From Blakeslea trispora (Eukaryota > Mucoromycota > Mucoromycetes > Mucorales > Choanephoraceae): a stretch of 49,261 nt of DNA. Of this stretch, positions 20,577 to 30,707 are shown piece after piece. The stretch is from NCBI GenBank assembly GCA_025331445.1, contig JAIWNE010000166.1, positions 1 to 49,261 on the forward strand. Direction: 5' to 3'. The notes under the pieces were generated by a model. That model was not told the DNA's origin, made no database searches, and was given only the letters and a program-made list of their open reading frames with translations. The position numbers and the translations under genes were made by a program. Within the stretch, counting starts at the first letter, position 1, and every line of letters starts with the position of its first letter.

Positions 20577-21703
20577 TCAAACAGAATTATTATCAACAGC
20601 CCATGTTGGCAAAGCAGCAAGTGTTTCAGAAGTAATGGTGTGTGATTCCTTCCGAATTCTTGAACCAACCTTGGTAGGTATAAATCGACGGTTTCTGGCT
20701 TTTGTGTTGGCGTTGCGAATTGCATCCAACTCATCAAAAACTCGTCACACTATTTAAGTAAATTAGTTATTATACTTACAATAGTTTGTTGTAGTCTACT
20801 AACCTTTTCTGTTCTGTATTTTGGAGTCTTTCTTAATCTTACTTCTTCACCATCAGCATCTAACTCGTCCTCTTGGTCTGAAATCATTTCTGGAACGAGT
20901 ACTGAAGTGCACTCGGCATCCGTTCCATAGTAACCTTGAAGACGATGCTTGAAATTACTGTACGTGTTTCTTCTTCTCTTCAAGATCTGTTTATCAAATA
21001 TTATTGTTAGCGATTGCGAAACTTGAGAACTTGTGATTTGCGAGTCGCATAACTATTCTTTCTTTGAATTTCTTCTTTAGCTTCTTCTGGCAAATCTTTC
21101 TTCTTTTTTCGTCACGAAGGCTATTGAAGCGTTTGCCAAGGACATACTTGACAAAGTTTGCTCTGTCTGCAGAGCTCCAGACTTTATCACGAAGAATAAT
21201 AAAGTACGTGTGATGCACCTCAAAATTGCTGATGATTGTCTTCACTTTTTGTCCATTGTAAGGACCATTGATTAGTGTCTCATCTAGTCTCCAGCCATCT
21301 TCGCCGAGCTGCTCTCTTTCAATATCGATTATAAGACACTTAATAGAAATGATGAGTAAAGCCGAAAGAAAAGATTATGAATAGCACTAACACGGAGTAT
21401 CTTTAAATCGTCTTTGGTGCCAGGGAATCGAAACTTGGTATTAGTGGCAGTCGAGTTGGTAGTAAATTTTGCATTCAATTCACTCAGCTGGCGAGATAGC
21501 TGGTTGTTCTTGGCCTCGACGCTCTGAAGCTGCTGATTGGTGTTAGCAAGGGCTCGCTTCAACTCTTGTATTTCTCTGTTGATGGCCGTGTTGTTCTGGC
21601 GAGGAGTAGAGACAGTACCGCTGATGCTGACAGCGTTAGGTACAGGAATGGGAACAGCAACGGCGTTAGTGTTGGTGTTGTTGGAAGTGGTAGTGTGAAA
21701 CAT
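20577..21703 (-). pseudogene. Broken multi-exon gene with N-terminal coiled coil, unknown family
   Basis: Exon 1 (21703-21392) starts MFHTTTSNNTNTNAVAVPIP, then a heptad-like coiled coil (REIQELKRALANTNQQL). The intron is 53 nt (GTTAGT..TTAAG). Exon 2 begins 21338 (CLIIDIEREQLGEDGWRLDE) and runs through a basic segment (KYVLGKRFNSLRDEKRR). The natural continuation DLPEEAKEEIQRKNSY is in another frame, so a frameshift lies near the A/T homopolymer at about 21101-21112. A further exon (about 20989-20804; HRLQGYYGTDAECTS, acidic QEDELDADGEE) is followed by a 54-nt intron. The last exon has a second frameshift at a T run near 20735, after which FDELDAIRNANTKARNRR runs to a TGA at 20577. The N-terminal coiled coil and basic middle suit a DNA-binding accessory protein of a transposon. 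Its partner would be the convergent Tnp2-type fragment. Function unknown. Confidence 0.5.
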
Positions 21704-21739
21704 GCTTGATTTGTATATTGAATTGATTTGACACAATCG

Positions 21740-22860
21740 GAATTTGAATGAAATACGATTTAAACACCAAGTGGCTCAGGACAACACATTTAAATCGTTA
21801 AAAACCAATTAAAATTTTTTAGTTTTTTTTCCTTTCGTTCTTTCTAAAAACTATTTATGAGTGGTTCATGGTATGTATCTATTACTAAAAACAAAAAAGA
21901 AAACAATTATTAATATGAATTACTGTATAGTAATACTGTGCAAGTATCAAGTTTTCGTTCCTGTTACTTTTCGCAAAAAGGTAAATGATAGAATCTTCTC
22001 ATTGAAACGAAGCTAATGCTTTTCTTTTGATAGTCATAACTAGTTACCTTGCCCTTCTTAAAGTGTGTGTAAAGAAAGCTCAAACCCTTTGATACACCCA
22101 ATTGTAAGTAAACACAAAAAAATAAGATGCAACTGAATAAGCTCAATCTAATTTTGCATTTGATGTATTTTGTGGATGTTCTATCTGACGGATTCTTACT
22201 GCGAAGGCTGATGCATGTCTTGATGAAAAGGTAAATAATTTCTAACATTTGCGTTTGTAATTGATTCTAATAACCATTTCTTTTTATTTCATTATAGTTC
22301 TTTTTTTTTACGAAGATCGTCTAATGACCTCAAGAAGAGATACAAACTGCTTTTGTCTTATTCTGGTTCCCTGACTGAATAATAAGCGTATAGCTCTGAA
22401 AACAACGGTTCTAAAGGTAAGCACAAAATATGAATACTGCAATACCCAAGGCTAGGTAAAGAGGTACAAATGAGTACGGGGGACCCAGTATATTGAGCAT
22501 TGGATTAGCCAATGATATATGGACACAAATCCTATAGATAGATTGTATATAGTAATAATTGATTATGAATAAATCAATTATATAAAAGAATTTAAAAAAG
22601 CCTTCCGTAAAATATTTTAACCGAGTACGAAAAGAGTAGTAACGAAAGCATACTAGCCAATTAAGAAAAGCAACAACTGCCAAATAGAGCATACATCTTT
22701 AAACTAAGGTCAAATAGCAAAGGAGTGTAATTAAAATAATTGTGTAATAATGTAACGTGAGAGATCCTATGGGAGTAAAGGAATATAAAGACCAAAAGAA
22801 GTACAAAAAGTCTCTTTAAGCCAATGGTATTAAGGGTATTTTAATCAAGAAAGCAAATAA
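21740..22860. other. Intergenic with one intron-like signal; no gene assigned
   Basis: 22231-22297 (plus) looks like an intron (GAAAAG/GTAAAT, two CTAA(C/T)A branch-like sites, CATTATAG). The sequence after it has a frame ending SSNDLKKRYKLLLSYSGSLT at a TAA near 22380, but frames do not join across the T9 tract. A minus-strand hydrophobic frame at 22411-22692 (many Phe/Tyr/Ile, membrane-like) is probably AT-rich chance sequence. Confidence 0.3.
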
Positions 22861-22874
22861 GATCAAAGGATTGC

Positions 22875-22991
22875 CCTTTAACCGACAATTTTTAAGCAGC
22901 GAGATAATTGTCGGTTAAAGGCCTAATAAACCCTTAAACCGACTAGTCTGTGTTTTGTCTTTTTCTGTCGTTAACCGACTTTGTCGGTTAA
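22875..22991. repeat. Cluster of five AACCGAC boxes in inverted pairs
   Basis: CCTTTAACCGACAATT (22875-22890) pairs perfectly with its reverse complement at 22906-22921 (15-nt spacer). A lone AAACCGAC lies at about 22935. TTAACCGAC-TTT-GTCGGTTAA at 22971-22991 is a second tight hairpin. About 60 bp further a GC-rich patch follows (GTGGAG-CA-CTCCAC and CGTGTCGGACG). These may be transposon ends or protein-binding sites. Confidence 0.6.
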
Positions 22992-23161
22992 ATATCCCAA
23001 ACAGGGTTTTTCAGATATAAAACAGACAAGCTTTTACCCGTAGTGGAGCACTCCACCCAACCCGTGTCGGACGCACGTCGGACACGTGCGGCTAACATGG
23101 GCATATTTTTTCAACTTTTGATTTTAACTATGAAAGTTGCGGTTTTTTTGGCAGAAATGTA

Positions 23162-23670
23162 TGTGGAGATTGGGTAATATACAAGAATAAAAAGACAAGT
23201 GAGCACTTTGATAATCCTTTTATTCTGATAAAGAGAGATAAGTTTTTCTATCTAATGAATTTACAACGACTATTTATACAAAATGATTTGAAATTGGTTT
23301 ATCCGATTATTTAAGCTGAGAGTAGAAATGATTGTTGATGAGCAAGCTTTAAAGACTTGCTCTTGTTATAATAAGGGTTATTGTTATTGATGTATGACTA
23401 GTTTGGAAATGATCTAAGGGATTGATTGGCTTAATCCTGAAGTTGATCTCAGCTGTCATTTATATTTAGGATGTGCAATTTATCTGACTGATACTCAGTC
23501 TGAGTCTGAGTAGTTACATCTTGCGTTTCAGGGTGAATCCCTTAGTCTTTACTTAACTAGGTAATGATTTCAATTCGGATACATGAAGTTCTTTTTATAG
23601 AATGCTTCTTTGTCTACACTGATCTTTTAATGAACATCTTTTATAAATCAATTATGGTGTAATCACCACA
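23162..23670 (-). repeat. Solo LTR with 5-bp target duplication (ATGTA)
   Basis: It begins TGTGGAGATTGGG and ends TGTAATCACCACA. The 5-bp sequence ATGTA occurs directly before (23157-23161) and after (23671-23675). Read on the minus strand it has a TATAAATAG box and a later GAATAAAAGG poly-A signal, as in a retrotransposon LTR. A relative lies at about 45312-45808. No internal domain is present, so recombination between two LTRs is inferred. Confidence 0.75.
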
Positions 23671-23764
23671 ATGTAGATGTATCTTCTAGCCTTCCAAAAC
23701 TTTTTACGAATTTCAAATTGGACGTATATTCATAAAGTTATTACCATTTACATTTCTTTTAGAA

Positions 23765-23875
23765 TAAAGTTCCCCGCGCTAACATTCCGCGCTAACATTT
23801 TGGCCCTTCAGTGACGTAGCTACATATTAGCCAATGAAAATAGCGCAAATTTGAAGCCCGAAAAAGAATGTTAGC
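23765..23875. repeat. MULE left TIR
   Basis: It starts TAAAGTTCCCCGCGC, carries GCGCTAACATTCC then GCGCTAACATT, and ends near AAGAATGTTAGC. It is the reverse complement of 35282-35392, with a one-base difference noted in the ATTAGCCAATRAAA segment. Confidence 0.85.
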
Positions 23876-25024
23876 ACGTCAGTAAAATTCATGCAAATAA
23901 TCTTTCGTATGTAAATTGAGGCATAGAAATCATAAATTTTTATTCCTACATAAGGGTATAGTCTATTAAGGAGAATCATTTACAGTTGAAAGAATGGCCG
24001 ACAAAAGTACGTGGCCATCTTGGTCTTGATTTTGGCTTAATTTCGATTATTTAAAAATGGCTATTGTGCAGCTGTAAAAGGATCGGAAGGGTGGTTGAAG
24101 GAGAGGAGAAGTAAGGAACGAATGTAGTGCTTTGATTATCCGGCGTGTAACATGCAATGGCTCTACTGAATGTATCAGCAGCAATCTAAACCATTTCAGG
24201 AAACTGAAACCAATAATCCATTGAAATGGAATTAGCTTCACTCGCCAATTTTTCTTCAATGCTTTCGAAGGTACCAGAAAGGATATGGCTAGGATCGGGA
24301 GAGCTTCCAAACACAGACTTGTAGAATGATTCTTTTTGTCTTAGGAATGAAAGCATCTCGCTTTTGATCATCGCAAACTGGTCTTCATCATTGTTTATGG
24401 CATAAGAGAGAGCTCTGTAGCCACAGTTGCCGTCAGGCTTAGGGTTAAAATACCCAGTTACTTGGCTCTTTGAGAGCCCCTTGGGCAAAGGAACACCAAG
24501 TTTAGCTAAGATGAAAGATTCAGTATCAAGTTTGTTTCATAGATCGCAGTTAGTTACCTTTTGGCGGCTTGACTTCTTTTGTCTTTTCTGCTGCTTTAAC
24601 CTTTGCTTCTTCTTTCTTTTCTTGGACAATCTTGTCCGATTCTCTCTCAAGAGCGATTTTTTTTCTTGTTGTATTCTTTGGTCTCCCCTTGGTTGTACAG
24701 AGTACAGGAGGAGGAAGAATACTCTCGATCTGACGATTGTCAGCAAATTCTTCTACGAGAGCCTTCAACTTATCTCCAAGACAGGCCGTTTCTTGCTTGG
24801 TTTGCAATTCCCTGGTTAGATTGTCAAGCAACTGAAGTTGTGCTTGAACATATCTAACTTCTGGATGCTGTTGCTCGGGTAGTTGTTGGCTGTCGCTTTC
24901 AGCAACACAATCAGCAATTGTTGCGACTATGAAATGTTCGAAATGAGATGCTGTCCAATACTTGTATGGAATTTTACCTCGACCGTTATGATAAATAATA
25001 TGCCAGCGTTGGTTGACTGCTGAC

Positions 25025-25344
25025 TGTGATATTTCTAGTATAATTGATAACAAGTAAAATTCAATCAGACCAAAAATAAGCTGTCCTTTATTCAATTCAA
25101 ATTATTCTCTTATTTATATAAAACTGAGTGGTCCCACGTTAGAACTGAGAATGTTGGCTTCTTCCATTCTTTAGGATATTCATCTATAAAGAATGGCACT
25201 TTTAATTTATGTGATGATTCATCTGACTATGGAAAGGGGTAATGCACTCCTAAATGCGCTCTCAGACTCTGGATGTACTAATCGTCTGTGCTTGCACTTG
25301 TATCTCTGGTTAGGGGTAACCACTAATGTAGCGTGCATGCAACA
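25025..25344 (-). repeat. 3' LTR of the chromovirus
   Basis: 320 bp, TG...CA ends in plus-strand reading (TGTGATATTTC to CATGCAACA). On the minus strand it holds a TATATAAA box (25113-25120) and an AATAAAGG poly-A signal (25085-25092). Confidence 0.92.
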
Positions 25345-25356
25345 TTGCTCCCTTCC
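25345..25356 (-). other. Polypurine tract of the chromovirus
   Basis: GGAAGGGAGCAA on the minus strand directly abuts the 3' LTR, as expected for the plus-strand primer of reverse transcription. The stretch from here to the pol stop at 25647 is untranslated. Confidence 0.75.
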
Positions 25357-25646
25357 AAGATGAAATCATCACTAAGATCTTTGTAGTAGAAAGATGTAAT
25401 AGCCTAACAGTTGTATGGGTGTCATGTTGTAAGATTGTCATCAATATGTTAGTCAATAAAAAACTTGTGCATAAAAAAAACCTCTTTGGGAAAAAATCAA
25501 GAAAAAGACAAGTCTATTAATGTTTATGATCTTGTTACATGACTCGAGTATCTTTTGTTTTTACGCTTTGAGTAATCCTTTCGCTTGTTGACAGTTGCAG
25601 GTAATGATGTATCGTTTGCTACAGCACTTGCAACGTCTCGTCTAGC

Positions 25647-28600
25647 TCAATAGTCATTGATAGGCTTCAGCGAGTCAAAAGATGAGACTGGCTCCCAAGT
25701 GTTGTACTTGGCTTGATCATCGTAACCACGCCAATGGACGTAATACTCCATGTTTTTTCCTGAACCACGATGATTCACAATAGCTTGCACTTCGTAATGC
25801 TTCTCAGCCAATTCCGATTGCGACCGTTGGTCTCCAGGTTGTATCATCTTGATCTGATGAGTAGTAATATCGCGAGACAGCAATGTGCCAGTTAAGTCTT
25901 CTAGAATGTATGCGCCACTCTTGGCCCAACCCTTAACAGTGAAAGGTCCAACATAGCGAGGTTCTGTCTTTGCTTTGCGATTTACATTGATGATCATAAC
26001 TTTAGAATTAAGTGGGAATTTATCAGCTACTATGTTATGAGACTTTAAGTATTTTTTGTGATCATTGTTTTGACGTTCTTTGATGTGCTCATGTAAAGCA
26101 GGTACGACTACTTCCTTAACGTGTTTCAATTGCTCATTGATACGTTTGTGTTCTGATTTCTCAAATGTCAAAGTGGGCTTCACTTCGGTATAATCAGTTA
26201 GTTGGTTTGGCTGTCTAAAGAGCATAGCAGTGAATGCACGTGTACTGTGCAAGTGTCTAAACTGAGCGTTGACAGCGTATTGAGCCATGTCAACGTATAA
26301 ATCCCAACTTTCAGGATCCTTTGCATCAGCTGTCACTGCCTTGATAATGGTTTGCTTACACACACCCATATATCTCTCACATACAGAGTTACCTACAGGA
26401 TTATAAGGTAATGAAACTCTTTGCTCAACACCAGTCATCTCAGCCAATTGCTTCAAGACTTCGTTCACAAACTCAGATCCATTGTCATGACTTATAATGC
26501 GACTGAACCCAAATAAACACCAAATACTAAGCAACTCTTTTGCAATAGTATATGCATTCTTATCAGGTATGGCTTTTAAAATAACAAAGCGCGAGAACAT
26601 ATCAACGACTAGTAATAAGAAGTTGTTTCCATTAGACGATGTGACGTTGAATGTGCCTAGATCCACGCAGATATGATCAAAAACACCGTCAGGTAAAATG
26701 TGTCTAGGAGGATGATAGCCTGCTTTGTGTATAGTATGTTGTTGACAAGCTGTACAATCTTTTACGACTCGTTCAATATCTTTCCTCAAATCAGTCCAGT
26801 GTAGCTGATCAGCATGAATGGTTTTCTCTACAGCATTCACTCCGAAATGACCGAGAAGGTGGGCACGTTCAATAATGTCACGACGCTCTTCTTCTGGTGG
26901 TGTCATGAATTCAGCATACCGAAGCGAGGTTGGCTTTGTGAGTTGAGTTGGTGAAGAAGTGTTTTCTTCGTGATCGTTGTTGTCATCTGTGGTGGGACGA
27001 GTAGGAAAAGAAGCGGTATCGATGACTTCTGTATTTTTATCTTTATGGCGCATAGCTGCGTTGCACAAAGTAACATGACGAGCATGAGAAAACGTACGTT
27101 TAGAGTCAGAAATTAAACTTTTTTCTTTTTCTTGCTTTCTTTCCGATCGAGACATGTTTCTTTTCTTTAGAATATGTCTGTCGTTGTAACTAGCGTAGCT
27201 GGTTTCACCCTCCTCCAGATTGGATGACTCTGGAGAATACAATCTACTAAGAGCATCAGGTAAACAATTTGTGACGCCAGGAATATGTACGATATCAAAA
27301 TCGTAACTAAAAATAGCATCGTAATAATTTAGCATCATAGCATTTGGTACAGCTTGACTTTTCAAAAAGACAAGTGAGCGATGGTCGACATGAGCTGAAA
27401 AGCGAACACCATACAATAGCTTGTGAAAGCGCTGACACACAAACAGAAAACCTAGCAACTCGCGACGAGTGGTGCTGTACCGCTGCTCTGTTTCGTTCAA
27501 CTTTCGACTAGCCATTCCAACGTAATGAACCTTATTATCTTTGATGTAGTAAACGACACCACCGATTCCGTACTTGGATGCGTCAGTTGCGACGTGCAAA
27601 CGATATTTAGGGTCATATGGCGATAAGACTACAGTAGAAGCCAAGGCTTGCTTCAACACTTTGAAGGCTGCTGTGTGCTCTTCAGTCCACACACCAATGA
27701 GCGACTTGTGACAACGAAGTGCGTCCGAAGGTGCGGCTAGCGTAGCGTAATTCGGGATAGATCCTCGAAAATAGTTTAAGAATCCCAAGTAAGAGGCAAG
27801 TCGCTTACCTGTAGTGGGGGCATCCTCCCACGAAGCCGTCGCAGCTATCTTACGATAATCGGGCAACAGATCACCATTACGAATTGCCCATCCTAAAAGA
27901 TGAACAAAATTCATTGCAATCACCAGCTTCGTCGAGTTGATTTGGAGCTTAGCATCCGTCAAACGCTGAATCACTGTTCGGAGACAAAGAAAGTGACGTT
28001 CCAAAGTGGAAGAAGTAGCTACCGTGATATCATCCACATAGATAGATACATAAGGCAGGTCATGGAAATAATTTTGCAAGACGTTTTGAACAAACGCCGA
28101 CATGAACGTGATGCCAAAGCACATCTTACGGAAGTGGTAACGAATATTTGTAAAAGGGCACATAAAGCTAAGTTTATGCTTGTGTTTAGGGTTGACAAGG
28201 AACGAAGTAAAACAAGAACGGATATCAATTGTAGAAATGATAGTTGCGTTTCCCATACGTTGATGGATGTCTGAAATAAGAGGTAGCAGGTACACATCGT
28301 TACTAATCAAGATGTTGTTCAACTTTCTAACATCTGCAACAATTCTAGGTTTCTTCATCGAGTAAACACCATCAATGTCCTTTTTTGCAACACACAAGAT
28401 GGGTACGTTATAATCCGTGTGACCCGTTGACCGCTCAATTACACCTTCATCGATCCAAGCTTGAAATTGATTCAACACAGCTTCTTTATACGCATATGGT
28501 ACAGGATAAGGTTTCTGAGACGCAGTCATTCCTGGTTTTGTTTCAAGATCAACTATTGCGTTAGGCAATGTACAGTAAGTTGACTTAAGGTCTATGTTAG

Positions 28601-30104
28601 CATTGGCATCTAGCAATGGCTGTAATTGATTCATATGATGCAATCTCTCAACAGAAGTACCAACTGGGCTAGCATTAACAGCATTACTTACTTCCTCAGG
28701 GTCGATAGGACAAGGCAATTTTGGTCCTGTAGTTCCAAACCATGAAGTAACTAATCCATGAATGACAATACCTAAACGAGGCATTAAATCTAGGCCAATA
28801 ATGACAGGTACGTTATCTTTGATAGAAAAAGCATTGAAAACTTCGAAAGTATGATTAATGAATTTTTTATTATAAATAACATTCAAACTACATTGTCCTA
28901 GACGAGGCGCAGACGAAAGTTCATGTCCTAACTGTACACTGCCAGAAGCAGGCACAAGAGGCAGGCCAAGGGAAGAAAAGAAATAAGGATGTACCACACT
29001 AAAGGTGGCCCCACTATCAACCAAGGCGTACACAGCAACATTCTCTATAACCAATGGAACAATAAGAGCGTTAGATTTATACTCTGGTAGTTTTGAAAAT
29101 TCAGTATCATACTTACAGTTCTGTGCAGCCTCGGCCACGCGTTCATCTATATCCATGTCGTCTTCGGGCGAAGACACAACAGAAGACACGACAGCAGAAG
29201 AACCAACTCCAGAGGCAACAGAAGCAGAAGACGTGCCAGCAGCAGACGCACCAGCAGCAGAAGAAGACGTGCCAGCAGCAGCATTGCCAGTAGCAAAGGC
29301 GTTCCACTCTCCAGAGGCTTCAGCAGGCGCCTGAGCCGAAGAGCCCGTCATCGCACCCAGAGAACCAGAAGAAGCAGACGCAGAGGAAGAAAGAGACATC
29401 ATGCCAAAGCGAGGTATCTCTGAAGGAACACCCGAATTGCAAACATGGGCTTTTGACCAACCCAAAGCACCGCACTTGTAGCACTTGCGCTCCTTACTCT
29501 TTCCTTTATCGGCGCGACGAGCCAACGAAACCGAAGAAGTAGTGCCAGAAGCACCAGAAGCACCAACCAAAGAAGACGACACTCTTGACAAAAGCTTACA
29601 ATCTGCCGTATTGTGGCTATCTACCTTGTGAAGGTCGCAGTACTTCCCAACCGTAGCATGGCGTTTTGTTACCTTGCTACTCGACTTGACCGCATACTTA
29701 GAGCTGCCTGTAGTTGACCCAGCCAAAGCGCCAGAAGAAGAACCACGAGACTGCCAGTTTTCACGTTCCTTAAACACCCGCAGAGAAACAGAAACAACTT
29801 GGTTAATATCCCAAATCGCATGTTCGAGCAGAGCAGCACGAGCCAAGATCACTTGTTCCAGCAAAGTGCTAGGCATAGCACGTTTGAAACGATCAACCAA
29901 GACCGACGAAGGCAAACACTGAGCACCAGACCGGAGGCACAAGTCACGAAAACGATCAACAAACGCTTCAAAGCCTTCACCTGTTAACATGGATATGTTT
30001 GATAATTGAAGGGCGCAATCAGCTTGATCTTGTAGTTCCGTACGCCCAAAACGAGCAGAGAACGCAGCTTTGAAATCAGACCACGAAGGAGCTGAAGGAG
30101 AAAA
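25647..30104 (-). CDS. Chromovirus gag-pol polyprotein, main part
   Basis: The frame is continuous with the gag part upstream and is separated from it only by one TAA (30107-30105); 30104-25647 is uninterrupted. Counting from the Met at 29990, the order is: end of the gag capsid region; a Cys/His motif KYCDLHKVDSHNTADC and a non-canonical knuckle CYKCGALGWSKAHVC (about 185); aspartic protease ALVDSGATFSVVH (about 324); reverse transcriptase with ADVRKLNN and the active-site YVDD (about 650); RNase H beginning LHVATDASKYGIGG; integrase with an H..H..C..C zinc domain (GHFGVNAVEKTIH, CTACQQH), then VDLGTF, DNGSEF (about 1168) and NPVGNSVCERYMG; and a C-terminal chromodomain (YYVHWRGYDDQAKYNTWEP). 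The chromodomain places it among chromoviruses, which tend to target histone-marked chromatin. A Ser/Ala-rich low-complexity stretch lies between knuckle and protease. Confidence 0.93.
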   Translation of the reverse strand, partial: FSPSAPSWSDFKAAFSARFGRTELQDQADCALQLSNISMLTGEGFEAFVDRFRDLCLRSGAQCLPSSVLVDRFKRAMPSTLLEQVILARAALLEHAIWDINQVVSVSLRVFKERENWQSRGSSSGALAGSTTGSSKYAVKSSSKVTKRHATVGKYCDLHKVDSHNTADCKLLSRVSSSLVGASGASGTTSSVSLARRADKGKSKERKCYKCGALGWSKAHVCNSGVPSEIPRFGMMSLSSSASASSGSLGAMTGSSAQAPAEASGEWNAFATGNAAAGTSSSAAGASAAGTSSASVASGVGSSAVVSSVVSSPEDDMDIDERVAEAAQNCKYDTEFSKLPEYKSNALIVPLVIENVAVYALVDSGATFSVVHPYFFSSLGLPLVPASGSVQLGHELSSAPRLGQCSLNVIYNKKFINHTFEVFNAFSIKDNVPVIIGLDLMPRLGIVIHGLVTSWFGTTGPKLPCPIDPEEVSNAVNASPVGTSVERLHHMNQLQPLLDANANIDLKSTYCTLPNAIVDLETKPGMTASQKPYPVPYAYKEAVLNQFQAWIDEGVIERSTGHTDYNVPILCVAKKDIDGVYSMKKPRIVADVRKLNNILISNDVYLLPLISDIHQRMGNATIISTIDIRSCFTSFLVNPKHKHKLSFMCPFTNIRYHFRKMCFGITFMSAFVQNVLQNYFHDLPYVSIYVDDITVATSSTLERHFLCLRTVIQRLTDAKLQINSTKLVIAMNFVHLLGWAIRNGDLLPDYRKIAATASWEDAPTTGKRLASYLGFLNYFRGSIPNYATLAAPSDALRCHKSLIGVWTEEHTAAFKVLKQALASTVVLSPYDPKYRLHVATDASKYGIGGVVYYIKDNKVHYVGMASRKLNETEQRYSTTRRELLGFLFVCQRFHKLLYGVRFSAHVDHRSLVFLKSQAVPNAMMLNYYDAIFSYDFDIVHIPGVTNCLPDALSRLYSPESSNLEEGETSYASYNDRHILKKRNMSRSERKQEKEKSLISDSKRTFSHARHVTLCNAAMRHKDKNTEVIDTASFPTRPTTDDNNDHEENTSSPTQLTKPTSLRYAEFMTPPEEERRDIIERAHLLGHFGVNAVEKTIHADQLHWTDLRKDIERVVKDCTACQQHTIHKAGYHPPRHILPDGVFDHICVDLGTFNVTSSNGNNFLLLVVDMFSRFVILKAIPDKNAYTIAKELLSIWCLFGFSRIISHDNGSEFVNEVLKQLAEMTGVEQRVSLPYNPVGNSVCERYMGVCKQTIIKAVTADAKDPESWDLYVDMAQYAVNAQFRHLHSTRAFTAMLFRQPNQLTDYTEVKPTLTFEKSEHKRINEQLKHVKEVVVPALHEHIKERQNNDHKKYLKSHNIVADKFPLNSKVMIINVNRKAKTEPRYVGPFTVKGWAKSGAYILEDLTGTLLSRDITTHQIKMIQPGDQRSQSELAEKHYEVQAIVNHRGSGKNMEYYVHWRGYDDQAKYNTWEPVSSFDSLKPINDY

Positions 30105-30707
30105 TTAAGTCAAGAACTGACCATACCACTGTCTAGCAGTATAAGAAAGTAACTGGGGAACCAGTCGTGTAAAATGAATATCAATATTCAAAGCATTGGC
30201 GTGCATCACATCTTCGAAGTACATCACACAAGCGTGCACATCAGAGAATACACGGGCCTTAGGATCATGTACGCAGCTTTCCCACTGGAAGAGAGGCAAC
30301 GAGGAAGGACAAACCACACGAGAAGCACCAGCAGCACCAGCCAAAGACCAGGGAGCACCAGCCAAAGACCAGGGAGCACCAGCACCAGACGCAGAGGTAG
30401 CAGATCCTTCGTCAGCAACAGCAGCCAAAGCACGGTTCAGCAAAGACAACTCAGCCATCTGTCGCTTGATTTCCGTTTCAAATACTACGGGATCCATAGA
30501 GCCACATTGGCCAGCCAACAGTACAATGCTTGTCTTGAGCTTGCTAATCTGCTCTCTAAGCACGGCCGTACCATCGACTACCTCAGCAGCGGAATTAAAA
30601 ACCACAGGCACAGAAGCAGCAACAACAGGAAGAGACTCATCAACACCATTGATCATGTTGACGTCAGCAACAGGAGAGAGAGAAGAAGGAGAAGAGTTAG
30701 AGTTCAT
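30105..30707 (-). CDS. Chromovirus gag N-terminal part, ends in in-frame TAA
   Basis: It starts MNSNSSPSSLSPVADV and is Ser/Val/Ala-rich at first, with a coiled-coil-like helix (LREQISKLKTSIVLLAGQ). A short internal duplication follows (APWSLAG twice, a 24-bp direct repeat near 30347-30394). The retrotransposon gag capsid region begins at PLFQWESCVHDPKARVFS and continues to ARQWYGQFLT. There a TAA (codon 201) interrupts; the next codons (FSPSAPSWSDFKAAFSARFG) continue the same capsid fold in the same frame. Either a recent nonsense change (for example CAA to TAA) or programmed read-through; the former seems likelier because the stop falls inside a domain. Confidence 0.85.
   Translation of the reverse strand: MNSNSSPSSLSPVADVNMINGVDESLPVVAASVPVVFNSAAEVVDGTAVLREQISKLKTSIVLLAGQCGSMDPVVFETEIKRQMAELSLLNRALAAVADEGSATSASGAGAPWSLAGAPWSLAGAAGASRVVCPSSLPLFQWESCVHDPKARVFSDVHACVMYFEDVMHANALNIDIHFTRLVPQLLSYTARQWYGQFLT

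Noticed and set aside
22411..22692. Hydrophobic minus-strand frame resembling a membrane protein
   Set aside because: Composition is what AT-rich DNA gives by chance; no partner exons or conserved pattern found.
24427..24857. Plus-strand frames opposite the MULE/OTU exons
   Set aside because: Antisense to a well-supported spliced gene; contain only low-complexity Phe/Ser sequence.
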